NCBI RefSeq assembly: GCF_036850765.1
Contig: NC_089495.1
Span: 203,981,847 to 204,045,846, forward strand
Direction: 5' to 3'
Source of the DNA: Saccopteryx bilineata
Lineage: Eukaryota > Chordata > Mammalia > Chiroptera > Emballonuridae
DNA length: 64,000 nt
The position numbers and the translations under genes were made by a program. Under the pieces are notes generated by a model. The model did no database searches. It saw nothing but the letters and a program-made list of their open reading frames with translations, and was not told the DNA's origin. Each line of letters begins with the position of its first letter. Within the stretch, counting starts at the first letter, position 1. Positions 11,218 to 23,245 of the stretch are shown piece after piece.

Positions 11218-12805
11218 ACCATCACTTGAGGGCTCATGGGATGGAAAGAGCCCCGGCCTGGGTGGTTGAAGCCTTGAGATCAGAGTCGGACCTTACATCA
11301 GAGATCTTCACGGTCTTTAGCAGGACTGGGGGGTGTTCAGATGAATGTGGTTTTCAGACTGGCGGCTCCGTGGTCCTCAGAATGGGTGGACAGGATGCTA
11401 GGGGCAGAGGATGTTAGGGGTCGACGTGACCCTCCAGACAGAAGTGATGATGACACAGGAAGCGACCGCACGAGAAGTGAAAAAGAAAGATTCGAGAGCT
11501 GTCCAGGAGGCGGACCTAGACCGGGATAGATGAGGGAGCAGGTGGGACTCCCGTCCGCGTCTCAGGTTGGGGAGCCCAAAGATAACTGGACACGTGGGGA
11601 GGAGGCGTTGATTCCAGCAGAAAGATGACTCCTTTGGCTGCGGCCACACTGTCCAGAAGTGCCAGGGACACCCCAAGGGAAAGCCCAAGAAGCGGACGGA
11701 CACACGAGTCACCGACCACTCCTCCGCTCTCTCACACTCAGCCACGCTGGCCTCTTTTCTGGTCTCCCAGCAAGGGGATGCTAACGACGACACGAAGGAA
11801 GTGTAGGAGGAAGGACAGACTGGTCCAAAGTGTTCCCGGCTGCAAGGCTGGAGAAGAGCAGGGACAGAGACGGCTCGTGGGAGCTGCGTATGAAAAGATT
11901 ACTGGTGCCTCGGATGAGAGTCAGAGCTTTGAAGGGAGACTGATTCAAAGGAATTGAGGAGAGGAAGGGACTAAGGATGTTGAGACTGTTCATGCCGATA
12001 CAATTTATGAAAAAATTGAATGCAAGAAGGAAGAAGAACACAGATGCCCAGGATGGGGAAGGTTATCCCTTCCAATAAAACACAGATATGCTCTCACTGT
12101 TAGAGACCTTCCGAAGGCTAGCCCAGCCCCTGCACTCCGCATGTGAAGGTACTGAGCCTCGGGGTACAGGGGAATGACTCGCACAAGGTCACAGAGTGAC
12201 GAAGGGCAAATAAGGACTGAGACATCCCAGGCTTCACAAAAAACCTTGCCCCTTGCTCTTTGGGAGACGCCATTGACCTTGTGAAAATGAGCAGGTTCAG
12301 GCTGGTGCTTCTTGACCTTTGCCAAATATGTGACATCGTGTCCAGACCCACCACTGTCTGTCTGCACCTCTATTGCCACCAACCAACATGGCATTGTGCA
12401 AGGACAGTCCCAGAGTTCAGGACGGCAAGAACGTTAACTGTAGGGAACCAGCATGTGTCTTCTGGTGAGGACTCACGGGAGGAAGCATCTTCCACACACA
12501 CAGAAATAGGATACCTCTGAGCTCAGGATGAGGCGTTAGATTCCATAAAGAGCTGCATGAGCATTGTGAATGTCCATCTAGTTCGTGACCTGAAGTACAA
12601 AGGGCCTTTCTGAATGGGAACCAGCCATCAGGACCTGACTGGGCTCGGGGAGATCCAGCCATTAGCTACCTTCATGTCCTTTGGGGGCAGGTATTAGGTC
12701 AAGGCTGACAGTCCTCCGTGGTTAAGGCTCCAAGAATCCAGGTGAATAAGTTCAGGCTCACACACCTGGGACCATCAGAATCGGTCCTGCTGCCCCCGGA
12801 CCGTG
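11218..12805. other. Intergenic, no gene seen
   Basis: There are no supportable exons. A reverse-oriented MIR fragment is likely near 12,140-12,235 ('cgcacaaggtcacagag'). Confidence 0.5.
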
Positions 12806-14647
12806 GCGCCACACCACATTCCTGCCCGGACACACACACACCCGCTGCCCATCTCAGGCGCCACACCACACTCCTGCCTGGACACACACACACCTGTGCC
12901 CATCTCAGGCGCCACACCACACTCCTGCCCGGACACACACACACCTGTGCCCATCTCAGGTGCCACACCACACTCCTGCCCGGACACACACACACCTGTG
13001 CCCATCTCAGGTGCCACACCACACTCCTGCCTGGACACACACACACCTGTGCCCATCTCAGGCGCCACACCACACTCCTGCCTGGACACACACACACCCG
13101 CTGCCCATCTCAGGCGCCACACCACACTCCTGCCTGGACACACACACACCTGTGCCCATCTCAGGCGCCACACCACACTCCTGCCTGGACACACACACAC
13201 CTGTGCCCATCTCAGGCGCCACACCACACTCCTGCCCGGACACACACACACCTGTGCCCATCTCAGGTGCCACACCACACTCCTGCCTGGACACACACAC
13301 ACCCGCTGCCCATCTCAGGCGCCACACCACACTCCTGCCCGGACACACACACACCTGTGCCCATCTCAGGCGCCACACCACACTCCTGCCTGGACACACA
13401 CACACCTGTGCCCATCTCAGGTGCCACACCACATTCCTGCCCGGACACACACACACCTGTGCCCATCTCAGGCGCCACACCACACTCCTGCCCGGACACA
13501 CACACACCTGTGCCCATCTCAGGCGCCACACCACATTCCTGCCCGGACACACACACACCTGTGCCCATCTCAGGCGCCACACCACACTCCTGCCCGGACA
13601 CACACACACCTGTGCCCATCTCAGACGCCACACCACACTCCTGCCCGGACACACACACACCTGTGCCCATCTCAGGTGCCACACCACATTCCTGCCCGGA
13701 CACACACACACCTGTGCCCATCTCAGGCGCCACACCACACTCCTGCCCGGACACACACACACCTGTGCCCATCTCAGGCGCCACACCACACTCCTGCCCG
13801 GACACACACACACCTGTGCCCATCTCAGGTGCCACACCACATTCCTGCCCGGACACACACACACCTGTGCCCATCTCAGGCGCCACACCACACTCCTGCC
13901 CGGACACACACACACCTGTGCCCATCTCAGGCGCCACACCACACTCCTGCCCGGACACACACACACCTGTGCCCATCTCAGGCGCCACACCACATTCCTG
14001 CCTGGACACACACACACCTGTGCCCATCTCAGGCGCCACACCACATTCCTGCCCGGACACACACACACCTGTGCCCATCTCAGGCGCCACACCACACTCC
14101 TGCCCGGACACACACACCTGTGCCCATCTCAGGCGCCACACCACATTCCTGCCCGGACACACACACACCTGTGCCCATCTCAGGCGCCACACCACATTCC
14201 TGCCCGGACACACACACACCTGTGCCCATCTCAGGCACCACACCACACTCCTGCCTGGACACACACACACCCGCTGCCCATCTCAGGCGCCACACCACAT
14301 TCCTGCCCGGACACACACACACCCGCTGCCCATCTCAGGCGCCACACCACACTCCTGCCCGGACACACACACACCCGCTGCCCATCTCAGGCGCCACACC
14401 ACACTCCTGCCTGGACACACACACAGCTGCTGCCCATCTCAGGCGCCACACCACACTCCTGCCCGGACACACACACACCCGCTGCCCATCTCAGGCGCCA
14501 AACCACACTCCTGCCTGGACACACACACACCTGTGCCCATCTCAGGCGCCACACCACACTCCTGCCCGGACACACACACACCTGTGCCCATCTCAGGTGC
14601 CACACCACACTCCTGCCTGGACACACACACACCTGTGCCCATCTCAG
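12806..14647. repeat. 51-bp minisatellite, about 36 copies
   Basis: The tandem unit runs from 'gcgccacaccacactcctg' through '(ca)n' to 'tgcccatctcag'. Most units are 51 bp. Units with 'cccgctgccc' instead of 'cctgtgccc' are 52 bp, and one near 14,100 is 49 bp. Because 51 is divisible by three and the unit has no stop, all + frames and most - frames stay open over hundreds of codons. These are repeat artefacts, not evidence of a protein. It lies between BPIFA1 and the BPIFB1 pseudogene. Confidence 0.97.
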
Positions 14648-15650
14648 GACCGACCATTTCCCCACTGCTCCCTTGGACTCCCTGTAGCTCATAGACGGGT
14701 ATTTCCTCTCCCCGGGCAACTTCAATTCCTAGCTAATCAGTCTAAGACTCCCCTGGATACAGAACAGTCTGAGAGGTGGCAGGTTAATCAGAGCACATTG
14801 ATGACTTTTAAATAGTGACAACATATTTAACACTTTAAAAAACACTCTAAAAGGATGTCAGTGAAAATGGTGGCAGACCTCTGAAAATTCTCTCCTACAT
14901 AAAAGCAGTGAGAAAAATGGCCAAAAAAAATTTTTTTTTGTCAGAACCAAGTTTTTCAGAACTCCTGAAATAACCAAAGACATGAGGCAATCTGGGAGGT
15001 ATTTCTTCAATGAGCACATCATCCCGGGCTCTGTGAGCCGGCCTCATCCCATGGCACTCACTCTCATAGACTACAGAGGCCACGAAAGACTCCAACGAAC
15101 AAGCAGGGCAAACATCAGAGATTGTCAGTGAGCTGGACTAAGTCCAGCGGGGGAGTGAAGACCGAGGTTCTAGCCATAACCATGAACCCTCTGGACCACG
15201 GAGGGGCAGGCACTGGCCCCATCAAGCCCGGAGTCCTAGCCAGCTGAGGTGCCCGCAGGAGAAAAGAGGGAGGCAGGTCATTCACAACGACCAGCCATTC
15301 CGAGCCACATGTGCCTTAAATGTCAGCCGGTGCAGAGGAGAAAACGCACTTGAGCTCCTCCCCTTACGACCTGCTCGACATGCTCCGCGTCTCTGCTTGA
15401 CCACTGATTTCCAACTTCAGCAGCTTGACTTGCTCTCTCTCCCACTTGCCCCCCCCCCCCGGACTCACCAGGGCCCGGCTCTACTCTCTCCTGGACTCCT
15501 TCTTTCCCAAGTCTTCATCATAAACCCTCAACTGTTTCTCCGCTACCTGCTTTCAGTCTTTTTTCCTATTTCCAACTCCTTGTGTCATTCTTCTGCTAAT
15601 CGTCCTCAGTAATAATGTCTCAGAATTTGCTCACTTTAAAAAAAAGAAGG
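14648..15650. other. Intergenic, no gene seen
   Basis: No open frame, splice-bounded homology or repeat family is recognisable here. Confidence 0.5.
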
Positions 15651-15993
15651 GCCTGACCAGGCGGGGGCTCAGTGGATAGAGCGTCGGACTGGGATGCAGA
15701 GGACCCACGTTCGAGATCCCGAGGTCGCCAGCTTGAGCTCGGGCTCATCTGGTTTGAGCAAAGCTCTCCAGCTTGGACCCAAGGTCGCTTGCTTGAACAA
15801 GGGGTTACTCGGTCTGCTGAAGGCCCAAGGTCAAGGCACATATGAGAAAGCAATCAATGAACAACTAAGGTGTCGCAACAAAAAACTAATGATTGATGCT
15901 TCTCATCTCTCTCTGTTCCTGTCTGTCTGTCCCTATCTATTCCTCTCTCTGACTCTCTCTCTGTCTCTGTAAAAAAATAAAATAAAATAAAAA
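15651..15993 (+). mobile_element. Bat tRNA-derived SINE (Ves-type, full length)
   Basis: The tRNA-like head (gcctgaccaggcgggggctc, 'tggatagagcg', 'gttcgagatccc') is followed by repeated 'ggcttgag/cttgagc' modules. It then has the 'caaggcacatatgagaaagc' box, a (CT)n tract and an A-rich (aaaat)n tail. This full-length copy is the clearest indicator of a bat genome. Confidence 0.9.
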
Positions 15994-16493
15994 AGAAAAG
16001 AAGAAAAGGGATGTTTCTGTGGTATTAGTCGAAACAGTCAATCTGCGCGGCCCGAGCCCTGATAGCTCAGGGGCCAAACACAGTGAAGGCTGATTCCTCA
16101 CGCACACGTTCGCTCCACGCTCCGCTCTGGAGCTACAGCATCCGGAATGCCCGACCTCCACTGTCACCGAGACAGCGCAGGGGGCTCCGGCACACGGGCA
16201 GGACGTTATTAAGGGCTAGACTGAGGAGTAGCACGCATGCGTCACTTCCTACACCCTGCGCTAGCCAGGCAGTCTGAGCCCCGGTCTCCTTGTCTGCAGA
16301 AGCCCCCATTTCAGAGGGGTTTTGTGGGGATTCAATTAGCAAATGCATGTAACGCATGCGCCTAGCTCAGTGCCTGGCCCCTCGTCAGGGCTCAGGAAAC
16401 ACAGCTGTTGTATTAGCATCCATGTCAACTATTTTCTGGCCTAGCGTCTCCAGCACATTATTTGAGCCTCGTGTCATCATGGGGGTGGAGGGA

Positions 16494-16529
<36 letters not shown>

Positions 16530-16976
16530 GGAATCATCCAATTCTTCTTCTTGCTGCATTACCTAGGGAAACGTGACACTCTTCTGTTTTACCTGTATCT
16601 ACTCGTGGTTCAACTTTTATTTCTGAAAGTTGATGTTGGGGCTTTGAACTGAACATTGTACCGTTTCCTCTTATGATGGATTTCTTTAAAGACAGTGACA
16701 CAGTTCACAAGGGAATAAAGGAGCATTGGTTAATAGAGGTAACGGTGGCTGGTATGTGGCAGAAATTGTGGGGGTGATCTGTGGATGACTAGAAGCCAGG
16801 GAACTTGGGGACCAGTCCTTGTCCTCCAACACCCAACTAGCCTGGCGACTGGATACCTTGAGCCGGACCTCCAGGACCCTAACCTTGCGCCGGCGCTCGC
16901 ACATATGTCCTATGACCACTAGAGGGCGATATTGCATGGCAACCCAGCAGTCATCTTGAAGAATAACATTTATTTA
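15994..16976. other. Intergenic with (GA)n at 16,495-16,530
   Basis: Apart from a GA-dinucleotide run, I see nothing supportable. Confidence 0.5.
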
Positions 16977-17144
16977 TTTACTTATTTTATTCATTTTAGA
17001 GAAGAGAGAGTGAGAGAGAAGGGGGGAAGAGCAGGAAGCATCAACTCCCATATGTGCTTTGACCAGGCAAGCCCAGGGTTTTGAACCAGCGATCTCAGCA
17101 TTCCGGGTGGAGGCTTGATCTACTACGCCACCACAGGTCAGGCC
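16977..17144 (-). mobile_element. Bat tRNA-derived SINE (short form)
   Basis: This minus-oriented copy ends in 'cctgacctgtggtggcg' (minus strand). It is flanked by an 18-bp duplication, aagaataacatttattta, at 16,959-16,976 and 17,145-17,162. The long perfect duplication indicates a recent LINE-mediated insertion. Confidence 0.93.
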
Positions 17145-17162
17145 AAGAATAACATTTATTTA

Positions 17163-18216
17163 GCATTCAAGGTGAGCCAAGACCCTTGCTAAGTCCTTTC
17201 AACACAGGATTTTATTTAACTCTCACAGAGGTGAGGCTGCTAAGCATACAACTTGTGAGCAGTGGATCCAGGGTTCAAATCCTGTAAGTCAAACTGGAGC
17301 CCAAACTCTTTGCCAGCGGTTATCAATTCACAAGCATCCAGCCAAACCTGGCACATTTGCGTTTCATTTTTACTTTAAATTACTTTAAATGCTGGTGATT
17401 CTCCAGTTGGGTGCTGATTATAAATGCCTTCACCATTCCCCAAACCCCTCAATCACATCAAGTTGTCCTACACTATTCAGTGCTTCTTTGGCGCCTAAAG
17501 TAGGAGTGCCAGATTGACCAACAAAAATATAAGACACCCAGTTAAGTTTGAATTTCAAATAAACAATGAGTTGTGTTTCATGCAAGTACGTACCAAATAT
17601 TGCGTGGCACATACTTAACTAAAAAGGTATTCGTCTTTTATGTAAAATTCAAATTTAAATGAGCTTCCTGTTCTCATGAGCTCACTGTTGGGAGTGGGGT
17701 GCAGATAATATGCACATAAATGAATAAGTAAAAAAAGATCATTGCTGGCTGGATGGGGGTTAAGAAGGTCAAAAAGTGGGGCGACTGTAAGGCTGCAGAC
17801 ACAGAGTGCAGGAAGGAAGTGTCAGAGGACCCCTCCAAGGAGGGGACATTTGAGCAGAAGCCTGAATGGTAGGAAGGTGCCCAGACACATTGTAGCTTTA
17901 ACAAGCCCTGGCTATTTCCTAGAACAAGCCCCGGCTGTTTCCTCTTCATCTCTCGGAGCCTCGGTCTCTTCCTCTGTTACAGGGATGGTAACAGCTCTGT
18001 CCCATAGGGTGTGATAAACGTTAAGTGAGGGGGTTGCTGTGCTTCACACAGGGCCCAGCACACGTGTGACAAATGTCAGCGGCTATTCCAGTCGCCACTG
18101 CTGCTGCTGTCAATCCTGCTGAATGAAGGCCGAGCTCCCACGATGGGCAGACCCCACACCGGGTGCTGCGGACGCAGAGGTAAATCAGACGGGTGTCTTC
18201 CCTCCCAGAGTTCACA
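17163..18216. other. Intergenic, no gene seen
   Basis: Unremarkable sequence between a SINE and the hAT transposon. I can support no exon. Confidence 0.5.
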
Positions 18217-18224
18217 GTCTAGAG

Positions 18225-21078
18225 CGGTGTTTCCCAATGTGGGGCCCACGCCCCACAGGGGGGCAATTCGATAGTTAAGGGGGGCAATTTGAAAATGGAC
18301 TCGACACGACTTTAACTCTTTCGCCCCGGGCCATTTAAATGCAGTGCTATATATCGGTGCCAAATTTAACAAAAAATGCAATTCTTAAATAATTGCAGTA
18401 AATAATTATTAAGTATAATTTCGTTTGACGAGACCAAAATATCAACTGGGTGATTGGCGTCGTCAAGTAAACTTCGTCCTGGGTTCACCGCGGAGCGTGC
18501 TGTCTGCCGCAGGGAACCCCGGACGTTTTTAAAAACTCGCTAAACAACGCAGTTATTCTCACCTAATTGGCCCATCGCAACTTCTGTAGTGTTTCACATC
18601 ATTCAGTTGGTGTTAATTTGAAATAAGTGTCAGTCAAAACTGTTGTAAAAGCTCGTTGATTTAATAAATATACATATATATATTGTATAGATATAATTGG
18701 TAAGTATTTTATTTTATTTTTATCAATATTAAACTCTTTATTAAGTACTTCTTGCATGGGGCTAGAAAGCAATAATATTTTATAAATATTATTGGGGCTA
18801 TAATAGTGCATGCACGACAATTTTAATTTTAGAAGCATAACTTTCCAGAAAATTTTGTCAAGTGGAAAAAATATAGATACCTTTTGATTTGCGGTGGTAG
18901 TGTAGTAAATGTGTTATATACATTTAAATAAATATGAATTTTTAGTATACGTTTACTCTATGTCACATTGAATATATTTTAACACATATTTTAATATTAG
19001 TTTTTAATTGATCTTATTTTTATTTCTTATAGCCCATAGTAAAATGAGTGGTGCAAGCAAGAAAAAAACTCGTCAATATTCGGAGGAATATTTAAAATTT
19101 GGGTTCATACCCGCTGTTCACAATGAGCGGATTCCTTTTTGTCTTTTCTGCCAGCAAAGCTTGACCAACGAATCAATGAAACGAGGTTATCTTGAGGCAC
19201 ATTTGAAGGTGAAACATAGTGCTCATATTAATTCAGATTTGAGTTACTTTAAAACTTTAAAGAAAAATTTTGAAAAAAGAACATTAAAGTCTCTATTTAC
19301 TGCTCATACTTCAACTAATAATCATGTTCTTGAGGCTAGTTATCAAATTTTTTTATTCATCACTAAAACTGGAGAAAATCACACTATAGGAGAGAATTTA
19401 ATAAAACCGTCAATATCAGCATTTCTTAAAACGGTTCTTGAAAAAGATGACAAAGATGTAAAAGCTATGCCACTCAGTGACAATACTGTTAGCAGAAGAA
19501 TAGACGAAATGAGTGAGGATATTGAAAAACAACTTATTGAAAAGCTGAAAACAAGAAAATTCTCCTTGCAAATGGATGAATCAACTTTGAGAGACAGTGA
19601 GGCAGTATTGATAACTTACGTAAGATATATTGATAAAGGACATTTTGCTGAAGAAATGTTCTGTAAAAGATTAGAAAGCACCAATACCTCCAAAGATATA
19701 TATAATAAGCTAAAAAACTACTTAGATGTCAATGATATACCAATGAAAAATATAACATCTTGTGCTGCAGATGGTGCTCCCAATATGATGGGCAAGAAAA
19801 ATGGCTGCTTAAAATTGATGAAAGATGCGAATCCAGAAATGATTCTTGTGCATTATGTTATTCATAGGGAAAACTTGGTAGCTAAAAACATCTCGCCTGT
19901 TCTGAATGAAGTATTACATACAGTAATAAAGTGTGTTAATGCTATTAAAGCTAGTGCCAAATGTGAGCATCTTTTCAAGCTATTTTGTGAAGAATAAAAT
20001 GAAGACCATGTGTGACTTTTACTTCATACTGAAGTCAGATGGCTATCTAAAGGAAACTGTTTGAAAAGATTTATGGAACTGTTTGATACTCTTAGTGATT
20101 TTTTTAAGCGAGAAACCTGAAATGAAGTATCTGTTAACAATAGATGGTAAAGCATTTGTGAGTTATTTAGCCGATATCTTTGAAAAACTAAATATATTAA
20201 ATAAGCAACTTCAAGGAACAAATAAAACTCTTGTCGATGCAAAAGCAAAAATATTTGGTTTCATTACCAATATTGAGTTATGCCAGAAACATATTAACAA
20301 CAAAAACTTTAAACAGTTTCATTGGCTCCAAAAATGTGAAGTAACTGATACTGCTTTACTTGTTATTGTCAATCATTTGAATATTCTATTGGCTGATTTA
20401 AAAGAAAGATTTTCTGATTTAAAACAAATTGATTTCCCAACATGGATGATGCAGCCAATGTTAGTGGATTTGTCTGCTATATCAAATATGCAGTATCAAG
20501 AAGAACTCGCAGAATTGCAAAATGATGAGTCAGTTAAAGCTTTATTTAATATCAAAGGAGCGATGGCATGGCTTTGTGAGGAAACAGAAATCAAATACCC
20601 AAATTCAACCAAATGTGCAAGAAAACTATTGCTACCGTTTCCATCTTCATTTTTGGCTGAATGTGGATTTAGTGCTGTAAATGATTTACTGGTAAAAAAA
20701 AGAAATCGGCTGGATATAACACAACGTGGAGACTTGAGACTAAAGCTAACCAAATTGGAACCTAATATAAAATCTCTGTGCAGCAAGCATCAAGCGCAAG
20801 GATCACACTAAATTTAAATAATAAATTAATATAGAAAAATCTGTATTAAAATTATTTGGAATTTAAATTTCTGTTTTTCATTATATGTTTTGAAATTTTA
20901 CTTACTGTGTTTTGTTAACAATTTCATAGTGATTTCTTCCTAGAACCTATCATTTATGTTTATTAAGTGAACAAATCAATTTTTTAATGTTAAAAATTAT
21001 ATATGTTACATAGGGGGAACATAAAAATTTTAGAAAGGTTAAGGTGAGGCATGGCACAAAAAAGGTTGGGAAACACTG
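18225..21078 (+). mobile_element. Full-length hAT DNA transposon (defective)
   Basis: The 2,854-bp element is flanked by a perfect 8-bp duplication GTCTAGAG (18,217-18,224 and 21,079-21,086). Its short terminal inverted repeats are cggtgtttcccaatg on the left and, read inward, cagtgtttcccaacc on the right. The interior is strongly AT-rich compared with the surrounding sequence and carries one transposase gene (19,044-20,811). The perfect duplication and the small number of lesions suggest a fairly young insertion. It interrupts sequence between BPIFA1 and BPIFB1. Confidence 0.95.
19044..20811 (+). pseudogene. hAT transposase with BED zinc finger, inactivated
   Basis: The transposase would cut and paste the element by a DDE/RNase H-like mechanism. 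The first open part (19,044-19,997) begins MSGASKKK. It has a BED-type zinc finger (Cys33, Cys36, His53, His58), then acidic catalytic-core motifs (QMDEST, CAADGAPNM) as in ZBED5/FAM200-related hAT proteins. The frame is broken by TAA at 19,995-19,997, TGA at 20,013-20,015, and a frameshift in a T run near 20,100. It resumes at 20,083-20,811 in another frame, with the C-terminal hAT dimerisation region (LLPFPSSFLAECGFS, then KKRNRLD). An acceptor-like 'tttcttatag' just before the start codon suggests a 5' intron or leader exon. I judge this copy non-functional. Confidence 0.93.
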
Positions 21079-21599
21079 GTCTAGAGGGTGAGACAGTTAC
21101 AGAACAGTGTGATCAGAGCTGCAGGAGAAGTGGCTGGAAAGGACCCTCATGGCACTAAAGAAGGAGTGACTTCCTCTGAGTGAGATGTCCAAGAAGGCTT
21201 CCTGGAGAAGGCAACATCTTAGATAAGCCTAAAAAGACAATTGTGATGTCAGTAAATGAGTTAGAATGGGAGCACATTCCAGGCTGAAAACCCAGACAAT
21301 GTAAAAGCAGAGAAAAATGAATGACTTGTTGCATGGGGGTGGGGGGAGGACGACAGGTTGATAGAGTAGAAAAAATAAATGGGAGATGGAAAAGGCAAGG
21401 CTAGACAGGGAAGGGCTGGACCTTAGGGGGGCTCAGACCTAAAGCTCAGAGCTGGACTTTCTCTCGAGCCATTGGGAGCCAGACGTTATAAAAAGATGGC
21501 CCTGACACTCCCAGCAGAAGGGCTAGCATTAAAAAGGCCGACCACACCACGTGCTGGTGCGGTAGGGGAGCGACTAGAACTGCGGACGTGTTAAATGGT

Positions 21600-22010
21600 A
21601 TAATGACTTTGGGGAAAGTTCTGGCGTTTTTATTTTTTGTTGTTTTTTATATAAAATAATCACACCTCTCCCCAGTGACCCAGCAATTCCATTCAAAACA
21701 AATGAAAACACTTATTAAAAAAAAGAGGGGGGGGTTGTCTAAAAATGTTCACTAGAAATGGTATTCATAATAACCCCAAACTGGAAATACCTCAGGTGCC
21801 CATCAGGAAGCAGAAGAATGAATAAACGCCCTGTAATGTACTCTTACAATGGAATATACTGTGCGCCCGCGAAAAGGGAGCACCTCTCCACAGCGGCAAC
21901 CACGTGATGAGTGTCAACATCGTTAGGGTGAGTGAAAGAAGAAGCCAGACACTATAGACTCTATGGTCCATTCACATGAAGACCAAGAACAGACAAAACT
22001 AATCATTGGT
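21600..22010 (+). mobile_element. LINE-1 3' end fragment
   Basis: Phrases typical of L1 3' regions are present: 'cccagcaattccattc', 'ataaccccaaactggaaata', 'tgcccatcaggaag', 'atgaataaac' and 'acaatggaatatac'. It is diverged and truncated, with no ORF2 coding sequence left. Confidence 0.7.
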
Positions 22011-22860
22011 CATTAAAAAAACAAACAAACCAGACCTCTCTCCCATGGTGGGAGGGTCAGAGGACAATTGACTAGAAAAGGCGTAAGGGAACCTTTTGGG
22101 GTGCTCACAAATTTCAGCTTCTTAGTAGGGGGTCTGGCTTATGCAGACATGTGCACTTGTCAAACCTCAGCGAACGGACACTTAAGACCTGTGCTTTTCA
22201 TTGTGTATTGATTGCAATGTCTTCCATTGCAGCCCATAGGCCGGACAAGTCCGCAGCACCATGTTAATGGTCCCAGAGAGAACTCGGAGGAATGACCGAA
22301 GGCGCGTCTCTCGGGCAGCGCTGTCGGTCTCATCTACAGCGATAGTCCCACTGGGCTCCGTGTCGTTCTGCTTCTTCGTCTCTGTGCGGCTCCCGGAGCA
22401 CTGGGACCCTCGGGGGAGAGGCGGAAGGTGCCCGGCCACCTGGGTCTGTCCGTTCTGAATGTTCAGTTCCACTGTCACCCTCAGAAGTCCTCCCGTCCCC
22501 AGCTGCCTCAGCAATGTCATCACCAACTTTTTTTGGGCCTAGACCTCGAGGGCCAGGACAGGCATGGCGTCCACTTCCCCGGCGGCACAGGACTCATCTT
22601 GGGCAGAATGAAATCAGACTCTGGGTGGCCAGAGGAAGGTGCACCCGGGGCCCTCTCTGAGCCGAAAGCCCGGCTGCAGACAAGTGTCGAACTCTGGGTC
22701 CTGACACCCGAGCTGAAGTGCTCAGGGGGAGGGACACTGACGGCAGCAGGGGGGTTGAAAGGGCATCAGACCAGGAAGTCGGAGGGGTGGTAGATGGACC
22801 GTGTTACCTGTAAAACTGCCTGCGCTCTGTTTGAAAACTTTCATAAGAAAGGGTTAGGGA
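22011..22860. other. Intergenic, no gene seen
   Basis: Open frames here have no family resemblance that I recognise. Confidence 0.45.
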
Positions 22861-23245
22861 GCCTGACCAGGCGGTGGTGCAGTGGATAGAGGGTCAGACT
22901 GGGACGCGGAGGACCCAGGTTCAAAAACCCTGAGGTCACCGGCTTGAGCATGAGGTTCCTGGCTTGAGCATGGGGTTGCTGGCTTGAGCGTGGGATTGTA
23001 GACATGACCCGATGGTCACTGCCTTGAACCCAAAAGTCTCTGGCTTGAAGGTCAAGGTCGCTAACTTGAGCAAGGGGTCACTCGGTCTGCTGGAGCCCCC
23101 CCCCCCAGTAAAGGTACATATGAGAAAGCAATCAATGAACAACTAAGGTGCCGCAACAAAGAACTGATGTTTTTCATCTCTCTCCTTTCCTGTCTGTCTA
23201 TCCCTATCTGTCCCTCTCTCTGTCTCTGTCAGACAGTTAATAAGT
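22861..23245 (+). mobile_element. Bat tRNA-derived SINE (Ves-type)
   Basis: It begins gcctgaccaggcggtggtgc, with an expanded series of 'ggcttgagcatgggg'-like modules, the 'acatatgagaaagcaatcaa' box and a CT-rich tail. The module expansion makes it longer than the copy at 15.65 kb. Confidence 0.9.

Noticed and set aside
12806..14647. CRISPR-like regular repetition
   Set aside because: Units are contiguous with no unique spacers, and the genome is mammalian. It is a minisatellite.
12718..14815. Open frames of 575-670 codons on + and over 300 on - across the 51-bp repeat
   Set aside because: They follow automatically from a stop-free repeat unit of length divisible by three. There is no start context, homology or sensible composition.
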